DNA of 15,089 bases from Stramenopiles sp. TOSAG23-2 (taxonomy: Eukaryota; Sar): NCBI GenBank assembly GCA_900128395.1, contig LT649729.1:1-15089 (forward strand). Direction: 5' to 3'. This document shows positions 7,442 to 15,089 of this stretch, piece after piece; within the stretch, counting starts at the first letter, position 1, and each line of letters starts with the position of its first letter. Made by a program: the position numbers and the translations under genes. Below the pieces are notes generated by a model. It had not been told where the DNA came from. It was given only the letters and a program-made list of their open reading frames with translations, and did not search any database.

Positions 7442-9295
7442 CTAATTTTGTGCTTCTCTTAATTTCTTTAATCGTTGCTCTTCTTGATATATTCTTTCTG
7501 CTTCTAATTCTTCTTCCCATCTGCGTTGTTGAGCTATTTTTTGTTCTTTTTCTTGTTGTTCATGTTTTAACATTTCATTCCTATCTTGTATCGCCGAACT
7601 AGTATTAATGACCCGATTTTGACTTTCTACCCATGAATTTTTTAATGGATCATCCTCGGAATTCATACTATTATCATTTATATTATCTAATTTAACTAGC
7701 GGAGTTATAATATCTTTCCCCTCAGTACTAGCATATTCACTATCATCACTTGTAGTAGTATTATTATTTGGGATTTTATCTTGCCCACGTGCATATGGAT
7801 TTTTATTACCGCTACTAGGTTTGTTATTATTACGTGGGCTATTTAATGGCGTACCTAATTCACTTCCCATACTTCTTTCTAAACTTGCCTGTTTAATTAA
7901 ATGTTCTTTAATAACATCATGGGATACTTGCTCACCAAGTGTAAATTGACCCCAATCAACATCCTCTTCCTCTTCGTCTTGGAAATCATGGGATAAAGAC
8001 ATGTCGCTCAGTACGGCACCGGAATTAGTCAATACTCCTCCACCGTTGGAATCATCTAAATTATTATTATTATTACTACTATTACTACTATTTGTATGTG
8101 ACAATCTATTGCCACTTCGTCGTTTTTTCAATGGTGAAGGTGTATTGGCAAGCATTTCTTCCAATAACTCAGCTGTCGTACCACCATTGATAGTTTGTTC
8201 CCATGATTTTGGATCCCCAACCCCTTGAACAAATGGATGTTGTAAAAGCTCATTTATCGATGGGCGTGTTAATGGATTACGCAAAAAACATGAATTTAAA
8301 AAGGATCGTAATTCTGGAGACATATCATCCGGCATTGGTGGTGCCTCCGCTGTATTTGCTATGTGATACATCAACGCACTTATATTACCAAAATTCAATG
8401 CTTTCCATGGGGGTTGCCCAGTTGACATTTGTAATACTGTACAACCAAGGCTCCATACGTCAGCTTTCCTACCATGTCCAGTTTGCGTTATTACTTCTGG
8501 TGCCATGAAATATGGCGTACCTTTTAATGATAAATTATCACCTTGTATAGTTTGTCCTCCTAAATTATTATTACCACCAGTTACTTGTTTACTAGCACCA
8601 AAATCACATAATTTTACATTCCCACGATCATCGACTAAAATATTTGAACCTTTAATGTCACGGTGTACAACACCGTTCTCATGTAAATATTTTAAACCCT
8701 TTAACATTTGTAACGTATAATTTTGAACAACACTTTCTTTAAAACGTCCAAACTTTTTCAATAAACTTTGTAATGAACCACCCGGTACCCATTCCGTAAA
8801 TATATATAAAGTATTTGCATCACCAACTTCTGTTCCTAAATATGCAACAATATTTGGATGTGCAAATTTTCTCATTAAACTAACTTCTCGTTGCAATGAT
8901 TTCATTTCTTTCTCATTGTCTTGCGTAAAAACCATTTCTTTTATAGCTATTAAACCACCGGTAAGTTCATTCATACCCATAAAGACTCTACCATATGCAC
9001 CAGCTCCAATAAGTTCACCTTTCTTCCATTGGTTTTGACGTATCGTAGCACGTCTTGACGGGCTTCCGAAGCTATTCGTGCTTCCAAGGCTCATACTAAC
9101 ACTAACATTCCTATTATGGGCCGCCGTGGACGATGATGACGTACTATTATAGCTATTATCATTGCTACTATTATCAAAATTTGGACCAAAGTTTCTAATT
9201 CCGTTGTTATTTTTATTATTATTATTACGATTTTGTATATCTTGTGCCGCCACCTCTTCCTCTGGATGTGTCTTATTTGATGAACCACAACCCAT
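7442..9295 (-). CDS. MAP kinase kinase kinase (NPK1/ANP/MEKK-like Ste11 family), with N-terminal acylation motif
   Basis: A 617-residue Ser/Thr kinase that should phosphorylate MAP kinase kinases. The ATG at 9295 is preferred over a TTG one codon upstream. It opens MGCGSSNK, a classic N-myristoylation site (Gly2, Ser6) with adjacent Cys3 for palmitoylation. A polar Asn/Ser-rich linker follows (20-85). The kinase domain covers about 90-356: Gly-rich loop GAGAYGRV (97-104), Lys119 in IAIK, alpha-C Glu137, HRDIKGSN with catalytic Asp213, DFG 231-233, T-loop threonine Thr260 in KGTPYFMAPE, APE 265-267. HRDIKGSN, DFGASK and GTPYFMAPEVI are hallmarks of the NPK1/MEKK branch, and all catalytic residues are intact, so it should be active. 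The tail (357-573) is disordered with Asn, Ser and acidic stretches. The last 44 residues are a Gln/Glu/Lys/Arg-rich coiled coil, likely for oligomerisation or partner binding. TAG stop. Confidence 0.93.
   Translation of the reverse strand: MGCGSSNKTHPEEEVAAQDIQNRNNNNKNNNGIRNFGPNFDNSSNDNSYNSTSSSSTAAHNRNVSVSMSLGSTNSFGSPSRRATIRQNQWKKGELIGAGAYGRVFMGMNELTGGLIAIKEMVFTQDNEKEMKSLQREVSLMRKFAHPNIVAYLGTEVGDANTLYIFTEWVPGGSLQSLLKKFGRFKESVVQNYTLQMLKGLKYLHENGVVHRDIKGSNILVDDRGNVKLCDFGASKQVTGGNNNLGGQTIQGDNLSLKGTPYFMAPEVITQTGHGRKADVWSLGCTVLQMSTGQPPWKALNFGNISALMYHIANTAEAPPMPDDMSPELRSFLNSCFLRNPLTRPSINELLQHPFVQGVGDPKSWEQTINGGTTAELLEEMLANTPSPLKKRRSGNRLSHTNSSNSSNNNNNLDDSNGGGVLTNSGAVLSDMSLSHDFQDEEEEDVDWGQFTLGEQVSHDVIKEHLIKQASLERSMGSELGTPLNSPRNNNKPSSGNKNPYARGQDKIPNNNTTTSDDSEYASTEGKDIITPLVKLDNINDNSMNSEDDPLKNSWVESQNRVINTSSAIQDRNEMLKHEQQEKEQKIAQQRRWEEELEAERIYQEEQRLKKLREAQN
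8061..8092 (-). repeat. Degenerate ATT/ACT trinucleotide tract in the kinase tail
   Basis: On the + strand this reads as ATT and ACT units, coding for mixed Asn and Ser in the - strand kinase gene. A second short ATT tract lies at about 9212-9227 in the N-terminal linker. Interruptions suggest older microsatellites than the pure runs in the other genes. Confidence 0.7.
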
Positions 9296-10084
9296 CAATA
9301 TCTATTTTAAAAAACAAAACCAAAAAAACCTACCACACCCAAAATGAAAAAAACACAATACAGTATTGCTCTTCTTCCGTGTCAATACTAATATCGTAAT
9401 GAAATGAATCTCTGAAATGGTTTCTTCTATATTCATCTCTCTCTCTAATATTTATTATTATTATATTACATACATGCTTCAGTCTCGTAACAACTCTATA
9501 AAATAATAATTATAGTATTTTTGAATGCTGTACGGTAATGATATATCCCTGGTAATCTTAGGAGAGTAGTGGATAGTCGGTTATACAATAATATATATCT
9601 CCGTCTAAAAATATAATAGTGATACGCATTCATACTAAAAGTTCTAAATAGTATACTAAATACTATATTCTCTCTATCAAGTACCTAAGATCTAAGATAC
9701 AGCGATACAGCATTGGCTACGTAGCTGTGAGCTTAGCGGGCTACGATATACAAAGCTCGAAGAGTCGGGGTCTCCATATTATTTCGGTGCTCGAAGAGTG
9801 TCACCATACTAGCATATAGCCATGCTGTGTCCATGTTAAAACCTCCTAAAATAGCACCCTTATTTTGCTGAATAGCCTAACCAGCTAGTAGTGTCGGAAC
9901 GTATTGAAGCCTATGAACATTTTCCAATAGGCATGACCATTTTGACGGTTATTCCATCATAACAAAATATCCGAAAACTCGGGTCGTCAGAATACTCTAC
10001 GAATTAGAATACATCAGTAGCTTAGTTATAACATTATAACATACCTTTTCGTATACTAAAAGTACAAAACAACCATTTATTATT

Positions 10085-10237
10085 ATGAAAGATTTTATTG
10101 ATACACACCATGTAGACTGGGAAACTGCCTTTATTGAAATGTACAAGTCCACAGACCCAATCTATCAGATGAACTTTTTATCCGCGCGCAACCGGCTGAG
10201 ACTATCCATAGCTGTATCTCAGAAGCGATGTAGATAA
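10085..10237 (+). CDS. Short hypothetical ORF, 50 codons, low confidence
   Basis: ATG at 10085, TAA at 10235-10237; the frame is open back to 10040. The translation has a normal amino-acid mix (begins MKDFIDTHHVDW) and is not the Ile/Tyr/Asn-only output of AT-rich spacer. The composition then stays protein-like in the other two forward frames (from about 10220 and from 10237) before stops appear, as in a gene broken by small indels. It overlaps an open frame on the opposite strand, so at most one of the two is real. No family was recognised. Confidence 0.2.
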   Translation: MKDFIDTHHVDWETAFIEMYKSTDPIYQMNFLSARNRLRLSIAVSQKRCR

Positions 10238-10376
10238 GATTCTTACAAGGCTCTGGAAAGCTTATATTGGTAGAGTTTAGTGAAATGCCAGCTACGTTAT
10301 TCTCAACATCGTTGAAGCATATCCTCAACCCAATGCTATCAGCATCGCGTTGAGCATTGTTATCTGAATTATCACT
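10131..10376 (-). pseudogene. Possible exon or gene remnant, 81 open codons without a start
   Basis: The - strand frame is open from just after a TAG (10379-10377) to a TAA at 10133-10131 and contains no ATG. Its translation is balanced, with Asn, Asp, Ser and several Cys, which would suit a degraded extracellular domain. It lies about 100 bases downstream of the large gene's stop on the same strand and shares its composition. It could be a relic of a neighbouring gene, an unrecognised exon, or chance. The opposite strand also carries an open frame here. Confidence 0.22.
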
Positions 10377-10480
10377 CTAATGCCCATATATGAAGTTACT
10401 TAGCCATTCATACTTAGTTAAGACATATATAATGTATATTGTTAAATTCTTCTTCGCCAACTCCGAGCAATATGCATTCA

Positions 10481-13400
10481 TCATGTATCATTTGCTTCAT
10501 TTTTACGTGACGGTTTTGGCACAATTGGTAATAGCTTTTGCTTCTTTCTTAATCTCTTCATCCTCTTATGAGCATGAATCAACATTTGGGTACGTGCTAC
10601 ACTACCCATGGATACCTTTGTTTTTTTAATTCGCTCCAATATCGATGCAGGATAGACCTTTTCATGGGTGTCCTTTGACCCGCAACATGTCGTACGTTTA
10701 CTAGAGCTGGATACACGAGATTTTTTATTAGATATGACTGAGGCAACTTCTTTTTCCATTTTAGTCTCCACCTCTTTTAATAATTCTTCCACTTTTTTTA
10801 ACGATAACCATTTCATCAATACCCTCTGATTTTCAACCCATTCATGTGCAAATTTTCTTACATTTTCTTTCTTCTTTCTGGTTTTACAGGCAGTCAGACG
10901 AGTTCGTAAACATGGAATCGTAATAATTAAAGCAAATACACCCAAAAACATACAAAGAACCGTCATTAAGACCAGTATCCAATCAAATAAAGCTTGTTCG
11001 TACACATCGTCAGAATCCTGCATGCGATACATCTTTAACGCCATTCCACTTATTAATGTAAACAGTAGATGCAATGATAAAACCATGGACAGAATATTGT
11101 CCCAGTAGGCACGATATGGACGCTTAAAGGCAACAAGTAAAAGCCACCCAAGGCAGACGATAATGCCCAGCAAAACTTGAGCCACACTACTCCCACCTAC
11201 TAAAATCAACCCACCAGTCAACATTAATCTACGTATTAGGTCTATTAAATCATAATAGTAACATTCTTCTGTATAATGCTGGTAAATCGCACCAAATTGT
11301 TTTTTTACCCTACGATGAGATTTTAGGTCTAGCGCAGAGTCTTCGTGAAGATGTCGGCGATTCCTCCAGAGGGCTATGAATTGAATCAGAGGAACACCAA
11401 TAACATACAGAAAGATGCACAGAATCGCTACAGAGCCGTACGACCACCAGGAATCATCAAAACATTTTACACTGTAATCATCTGTTAAATAATAAACATC
11501 GTGAATGTTACGACACTTGAACAAACGAAAAATGCGCGTTGACAGCCCGGTATACAAGCCAAACGACATCAACGACGCAATTGTATATACCCGCGTTTTC
11601 ATAGATTCACTTGTATAACTAGAAAAGGAACCAAACCGCCGACGAAGGGTACCAATAACCCACACGGTAAAAATGCACATTACAACGACTGGACCCAAAG
11701 ACATGTGAAAAACAAATTTCTGAGTAAACCCTGTTTGCATCCTACAGCTCACCTCTCCAAAAAAGACATATATATCAAGGGAGGTAAACTCCAGCAGCTT
11801 CATAAGATTAGACAGATTTTTTGGCCACGGAACATCAAACACCACCGGAAGATAGGTCATGCATTGGGTATAACCAAACAGAATTTTCAATTTCATCAGT
11901 GCAACTCCAATCTCCTTCATTGCGTTATTCTCTGATTTCTTCTTCTTCCGACGTTTTGGTTGTGACATCGCATGAATGGGAATATGACCGGCAACTATTT
12001 CTAGCGTAGTAGCTGAGTTCTCTTTCTTGAATTCCTTTTTGGATTCTTTCTTCACGTATTTTACCATCTCAGCTTTGTCAATGTATCCACTGCCGTCTCG
12101 GTCAATACACCCAAACAGATATTCCATTTCTCTATCAGTCAACCCACCATCGTGTTTTTCTATGAGCCGACGAAAATTCTTTAAATTTAATTGCCGTAAT
12201 TGATGGTCAAATATTTTATCTAAATCCAAATCTTGTAGTTTTTCACGTAGTTCCTCATTCTCTTCCGCAGAGAGGGCTGGTTGTGTAAAATAAAAATACA
12301 TTCCAATCATAAACACTACCAATGAACACAGAGCAGCAGCTAACAGCTCTGATGTAGGTTCCGTCGCTCCTCCTGCGATATATCCTGGACAACTGACACA
12401 CTGTCCCTGCTGCATAACATGTTCCTTTGCACATACTGCACACAATGGCGAATCATCATCATACTCCGTTGCGCAACGTCCAACGGTGCCATTTCCTCCG
12501 TTACAGGAATCTGGAAACACACATTTAAACAGGGGGTAGGTATCAAAATCTGAGCTTTTCGGCTTGTAGCGCCAATAACCAGCCGCAACAGCAGGTATTT
12601 TAACACCTATGGTATCGCACACCACACCTTCAGGGCAATCTGCACAGTCAAGCATGGGAGGTTTGTAATATTTAGCACCACAAATACACTCGGTCCCATT
12701 GTTACCTCGCTCATAATTGCCACGAAATTCTCCAATTCCACAACCTTGGCTGATGATACTAACTGTCAATGTTTGCTCTGGACGATTGGTGTAATACACA
12801 TCATTACTATCGATGCGATGTTGAATAATACATGTACCAACGACAGACCCCTTCGCAGTAGCTTGTTCACGTGGCGCTGTAAGAATATTAACAGCTACGG
12901 GTGTTTGAAAATTGTTGGAGCCGAAACTTATATCGTTTGGCGTGGTTATGCTACAAACAGCAGCATCTGATGCTATGGAAACACCCACAACCTCACTAGG
13001 AGCAATCGTCAATCGTACGTCATATGAAAATTCATCCCCTTCATTTATCTGAGCGAGTGGCGGAACGCCTTGAACATCACCAACTACCTCTGGTACAGGA
13101 GTACAAGTAGCAGCAGCGTCGTTCGAAACAAAATTAATAGCACAACCTTTACAATTGATAGCACCAACGTCGTCTTGATATTGGCCAGAAGAGCATGCAG
13201 AGCAATTACTTCCACCTATATTTGGAAAATAGAACCCAGGCTCACATTTCTGACACTCGCAGCGGGTTGTTAAACCAACACTTTTACCAACACGCCCAGT
13301 AGGACAACTCTCACAGTCAGATGCGTCATCATGCAATGAAGCATCTTCTCCATCATCTTCTAGGTACGTTCCAGCAATGCAAGGAAGGCAATCCTCAGCA

Positions 13401-15089
13401 GCATCGTGCAATAGGTGGTCAGAGCCATCATCGGAGAGGTATGTACCAGCCGAGCAGATGGTACAATCATCTATCGCATCATGAGCAGTTGCGGAAGTAG
13501 CAGCATCGGCTAAATACCTTCCTTTTGGGCATACGCTGCAATTGCTAGATGCTGCGACACGTGCGTACTGCCCGGCGGAGCAAATCAGACAGTCAGACAC
13601 GCTGTCATGTAGGGTTTCAACTATACCATCGTCTTCCAAGTATTTTCCAACTTCGCAATGTAAGCAATCTTCCAATGCGTCATGAAATTGGGCATCGGTA
13701 CCGGCATCTACGTTGTACGTACCACTTAAACATGGCTGGCAATCATCAGGCTCGTAGGAAAGACCATGTTCTACATGAATGGTACCAGCGGAGCAGACTA
13801 CCCTTGAGAAAGATACCTCATACACAGAATTATTAAAGCCTACATTACAGCCGATAGCTTTAACAGTCATGTTATGAGTGATGAGTAAGATGTAAACATG
13901 CCCTGAGATGGATTGACCTACTGTACAGGATAGGGCATCTGTTGAACATTCTGGTACATCAGCATTCTGAGTAAAACAGCTCAGAGCTGCATGTGGTGAT
14001 TCTATCTTGACCATGGTTCCACGCGCTACTTGACCACCAGTATAGTTGAATGAAACTTCTGCGTGAGAGGTGATATTGGAGAAGACAACACCATCAGTCT
14101 GCCTTGAAATAAAATATTCAGATGGCGAATAAAGCTCTAGTTGCGCAGTGGTGTAAACTCCTATCTCATTCGGAGAGCTTATACCATCTACTTTAAAATG
14201 CAGTGGTGTATTTGGAGCAATTCCCTCTGTAACTTGAAAGGTTATCTGATTATTAGTAGACGTAGGTGTGCCATACATACTGTTTCCAGACGGCGCTATC
14301 CATGTTACTAATGGTACAACCAAAACAAATCCAGTAGGTAAAGTGACTACGATTTTGCTCTGGTCAGGAACATTCGCACCCATTGGCACCGTAAAGGTAA
14401 TATCAATTATACCATCGGTTACTCCAGCGCGTGTGTTGGATAATTCCATTGAACCGTCTATAATCTGAGTCAGAGTGCAGACAGAAGGCTCGATACAATC
14501 TGAGCAAGCTGCTGCGCAGGAAACACAGGTACCATTGATGCTACCTTTACCATAAGGACAATCTAGACAGGATACGGCGTTGGTTGTATTTGTATATGTA
14601 CCAGGGGCGCATGTGGTACAATTTTGTTGGTATCCTAATGCTCTGATAGGGCTTACAAGGTAGGTACCTGCTACACAATGACAAGCTATGGCATTGTTGG
14701 TATATTGTTTGTCTGGGCAAATTTCACAGGCGAATGCGTTGGCGTAGGCAGAATATGTACCAATCCCACAGCTACTACATGCTCGGCCAGAGGTACTTGT
14801 GCCATTGGTAGAAATATATTCACCCGCTACACAATCTGTCCAATCCGTACAAGCAAATGAGTTGGTAGAAACAGCGTATTTTCCTGAACTACAGCTACTA
14901 CATATACGGTCAGAGCTACTTGTACCGTTGGTAGATATATACTGACCAGTGGAGCAATCGGACCACAATTGACATTGGTTTTGATTCCACAAACTGGTAA
15001 AGGTTCCGCTGGAACATGTAGCGCATGTGTGATTGAAAGTTCCTGTCTTATAAGAGCCTGGGGTACAGTTCTGAGCGCATACCACACCT
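10481..15089 (-). CDS. Large GCC2/GCC3 cysteine-rich receptor-like membrane protein with EF-hand (5' partial)
   Basis: At least 1,535 residues, entering from the right edge (GTG at 15085 is not a start; the frame continues to 15088). Numbering below counts that codon as 1. Residues 1-200 are GCC2/GCC3-type Cys repeats (CxxCxxGxY). About 207-335 is a beta-rich segment; 335-447 unrecognised. 449-660 holds more Cys repeats, including five 25-residue units. About 666-776 is a second beta-rich, Calx-beta-like segment, then another Cys-rich block to 905. TM1 is at about 912-935. A canonical EF-hand loop, DRDGSGYIDKAE, is at 995-1006, preceded by a degenerate partner. LPVVFDVPWP and the following helices match the conserved C-terminal membrane domain seen with GCC2/GCC3 repeats in many algae and protists. 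TM helices are at about 1122-1145, 1166-1188, 1216-1238, 1284-1315, 1325-1350 and 1366-1393, giving a weakly TRP-like bundle. The tail is long and basic. TGA stop. Likely a calcium-responsive surface receptor, channel or adhesion protein; ligand unknown. Confidence 0.85.
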   Translation of the reverse strand, partial: GVVCAQNCTPGSYKTGTFNHTCATCSSGTFTSLWNQNQCQLWSDCSTGQYISTNGTSSSDRICSSCSSGKYAVSTNSFACTDWTDCVAGEYISTNGTSTSGRACSSCGIGTYSAYANAFACEICPDKQYTNNAIACHCVAGTYLVSPIRALGYQQNCTTCAPGTYTNTTNAVSCLDCPYGKGSINGTCVSCAAACSDCIEPSVCTLTQIIDGSMELSNTRAGVTDGIIDITFTVPMGANVPDQSKIVVTLPTGFVLVVPLVTWIAPSGNSMYGTPTSTNNQITFQVTEGIAPNTPLHFKVDGISSPNEIGVYTTAQLELYSPSEYFISRQTDGVVFSNITSHAEVSFNYTGGQVARGTMVKIESPHAALSCFTQNADVPECSTDALSCTVGQSISGHVYILLITHNMTVKAIGCNVGFNNSVYEVSFSRVVCSAGTIHVEHGLSYEPDDCQPCLSGTYNVDAGTDAQFHDALEDCLHCEVGKYLEDDGIVETLHDSVSDCLICSAGQYARVAASSNCSVCPKGRYLADAATSATAHDAIDDCTICSAGTYLSDDGSDHLLHDAAEDCLPCIAGTYLEDDGEDASLHDDASDCESCPTGRVGKSVGLTTRCECQKCEPGFYFPNIGGSNCSACSSGQYQDDVGAINCKGCAINFVSNDAAATCTPVPEVVGDVQGVPPLAQINEGDEFSYDVRLTIAPSEVVGVSIASDAAVCSITTPNDISFGSNNFQTPVAVNILTAPREQATAKGSVVGTCIIQHRIDSNDVYYTNRPEQTLTVSIISQGCGIGEFRGNYERGNNGTECICGAKYYKPPMLDCADCPEGVVCDTIGVKIPAVAAGYWRYKPKSSDFDTYPLFKCVFPDSCNGGNGTVGRCATEYDDDSPLCAVCAKEHVMQQGQCVSCPGYIAGGATEPTSELLAAALCSLVVFMIGMYFYFTQPALSAEENEELREKLQDLDLDKIFDHQLRQLNLKNFRRLIEKHDGGLTDREMEYLFGCIDRDGSGYIDKAEMVKYVKKESKKEFKKENSATTLEIVAGHIPIHAMSQPKRRKKKKSENNAMKEIGVALMKLKILFGYTQCMTYLPVVFDVPWPKNLSNLMKLLEFTSLDIYVFFGEVSCRMQTGFTQKFVFHMSLGPVVVMCIFTVWVIGTLRRRFGSFSSYTSESMKTRVYTIASLMSFGLYTGLSTRIFRLFKCRNIHDVYYLTDDYSVKCFDDSWWSYGSVAILCIFLYVIGVPLIQFIALWRNRRHLHEDSALDLKSHRRVKKQFGAIYQHYTEECYYYDLIDLIRRLMLTGGLILVGGSSVAQVLLGIIVCLGWLLLVAFKRPYRAYWDNILSMVLSLHLLFTLISGMALKMYRMQDSDDVYEQALFDWILVLMTVLCMFLGVFALIITIPCLRTRLTACKTRKKKENVRKFAHEWVENQRVLMKWLSLKKVEELLKEVETKMEKEVASVISNKKSRVSSSSKRTTCCGSKDTHEKVYPASILERIKKTKVSMGSVARTQMLIHAHKRMKRLRKKQKLLPIVPKPSRKNEANDT
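13316..13741 (-). repeat. Five 25-residue (75-bp) Cys repeats in the large receptor-like protein
   Basis: Five units fit C-x2-C-x2-G-x-Y-x7-12-H-D-x3-D, many with a DDG after the Tyr (for example AGTYLEDDGEDASLHDD). A 17-residue half-unit lacking the HD part interrupts them before the third complete unit. The total is 426 bases, exactly 142 codons. The conserved Asp and His besides the Cys suggest a structural or metal-binding role in each unit. Confidence 0.85.
14720..14965 (-). repeat. Tandem 123-bp (41-residue) duplication in the Cys-rich ectodomain
   Basis: Two adjacent units of exactly 41 codons, each opening W-[ST]-D-C, then G-x-YISTNGTS and CSSC and ending FAC plus two residues, match at most positions in both DNA and protein. 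Each unit carries the YISTNGTS stretch with an N-glycosylation sequon (NGT). The array may continue with more divergent copies past the right edge. Confidence 0.85.

Larger units (their letters stand above)
9296..10480. other. Long spacer with a compositional shift; no complete gene
   Basis: About 1.2 kb between two - strand genes. The first 400 bases are AT-rich and should hold the kinase promoter, including a (CT)n tract near 9436-9446. From about 9700 onward G+C rises and the sequence looks like former coding DNA, yet it holds only short conflicting open frames: - strand 9834-9733 (33 codons), + strand 10085-10237 (50 codons) and - strand 10376-10131. Two copies of gctcgaagagt lie at 9755-9765 and 9789-9799, and gctacgtagc at 9716-9725 is a palindrome. 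No tRNA, rRNA or recognisable transposase was seen. The right end should also contain the 3' end of the large cysteine-rich gene. Confidence 0.5.

Noticed and set aside
9715-9800. Possible tRNA or structured RNA because of local palindromes and GC-richer sequence
   Set aside because: No B-box (GGTTCGANNCC-like) or cloverleaf pairing could be found on either strand.
9632-10063. Two copies of atactaaaagt (9632-9642 and 10053-10063) as possible target-site or terminal repeats of an inserted element
   Set aside because: The 11-base motif is A/T-rich and direct copies are likely by chance; the unusual composition continues well past the right copy and no transposase is seen.
12255-12606. Overlapping Cys-containing ORFs on the - strand within the large gene
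   Set aside because: They are alternative-frame shadows of the Cys-rich coding sequence, whose main frame is open throughout and matches known domains.

Overview
The window looks like nuclear DNA of a unicellular eukaryote, probably a flagellated protist and possibly a stramenopile or another alga-related lineage; the exact group cannot be fixed from the sequence. Reasons: six long single-exon coding regions with eukaryotic domain architectures (group II chaperonin-like, MAPKKK, ribonuclease-inhibitor-type LRR, GCC2/GCC3 cysteine-rich membrane protein with an EF-hand); no operons or bacterial ribosome-binding sites ahead of the genes; very AT-rich spacers; in-frame AAT and AGT runs coding for Asn and Ser tracts. 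TAA, TAG and TGA all serve as stops, so the code is standard, unlike that of many ciliates. No intron is needed to explain any gene seen.

Layout, left to right. A divergent chaperonin-like protein lacking the usual ATPase motifs (276-2306, +), resembling the Bardet-Biedl (BBS6/10/12) chaperonins. A 12-TM major facilitator transporter of the DHA1/SLC22A18-like type (2662-3963, +). Convergent to it, an unrecognised polytopic membrane protein (4214-5494, -) whose layout recalls the gustatory-receptor-like (GRL/DUF3537) superfamily. A divergent promoter region, then a small LRR protein with a possible degenerate F-box (5974-6822, +). A convergent spacer packed with palindromes, then an NPK1/MEKK-like MAP kinase kinase kinase (7442-9295, -) whose N-terminus carries a myristoylation/palmitoylation signature. 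A spacer of about 1.2 kb follows (9296-10480); its right half is richer in G+C and holds conflicting short open frames that look like gene debris. Finally a very large cysteine-rich receptor-like protein (10481 to beyond the right edge, -) with GCC2/GCC3 repeats, beta-sandwich-like segments, an EF-hand and a multi-pass membrane domain; its N-terminus lies outside the window.

The genes do not form an obvious pathway. Loosely, a BBS-type chaperonin, a lipid-anchored MAPKKK, a possible GRL receptor and a large calcium-binding surface protein would suit flagellar or membrane sensing, but that link is inference from proximity only. Several start sites were moved from TTG codons to the first in-frame ATG because this is a eukaryotic genome. 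Base composition changes near 9.7 kb: everything to the left is strongly AT-rich outside some codons, while the right third is clearly more balanced.
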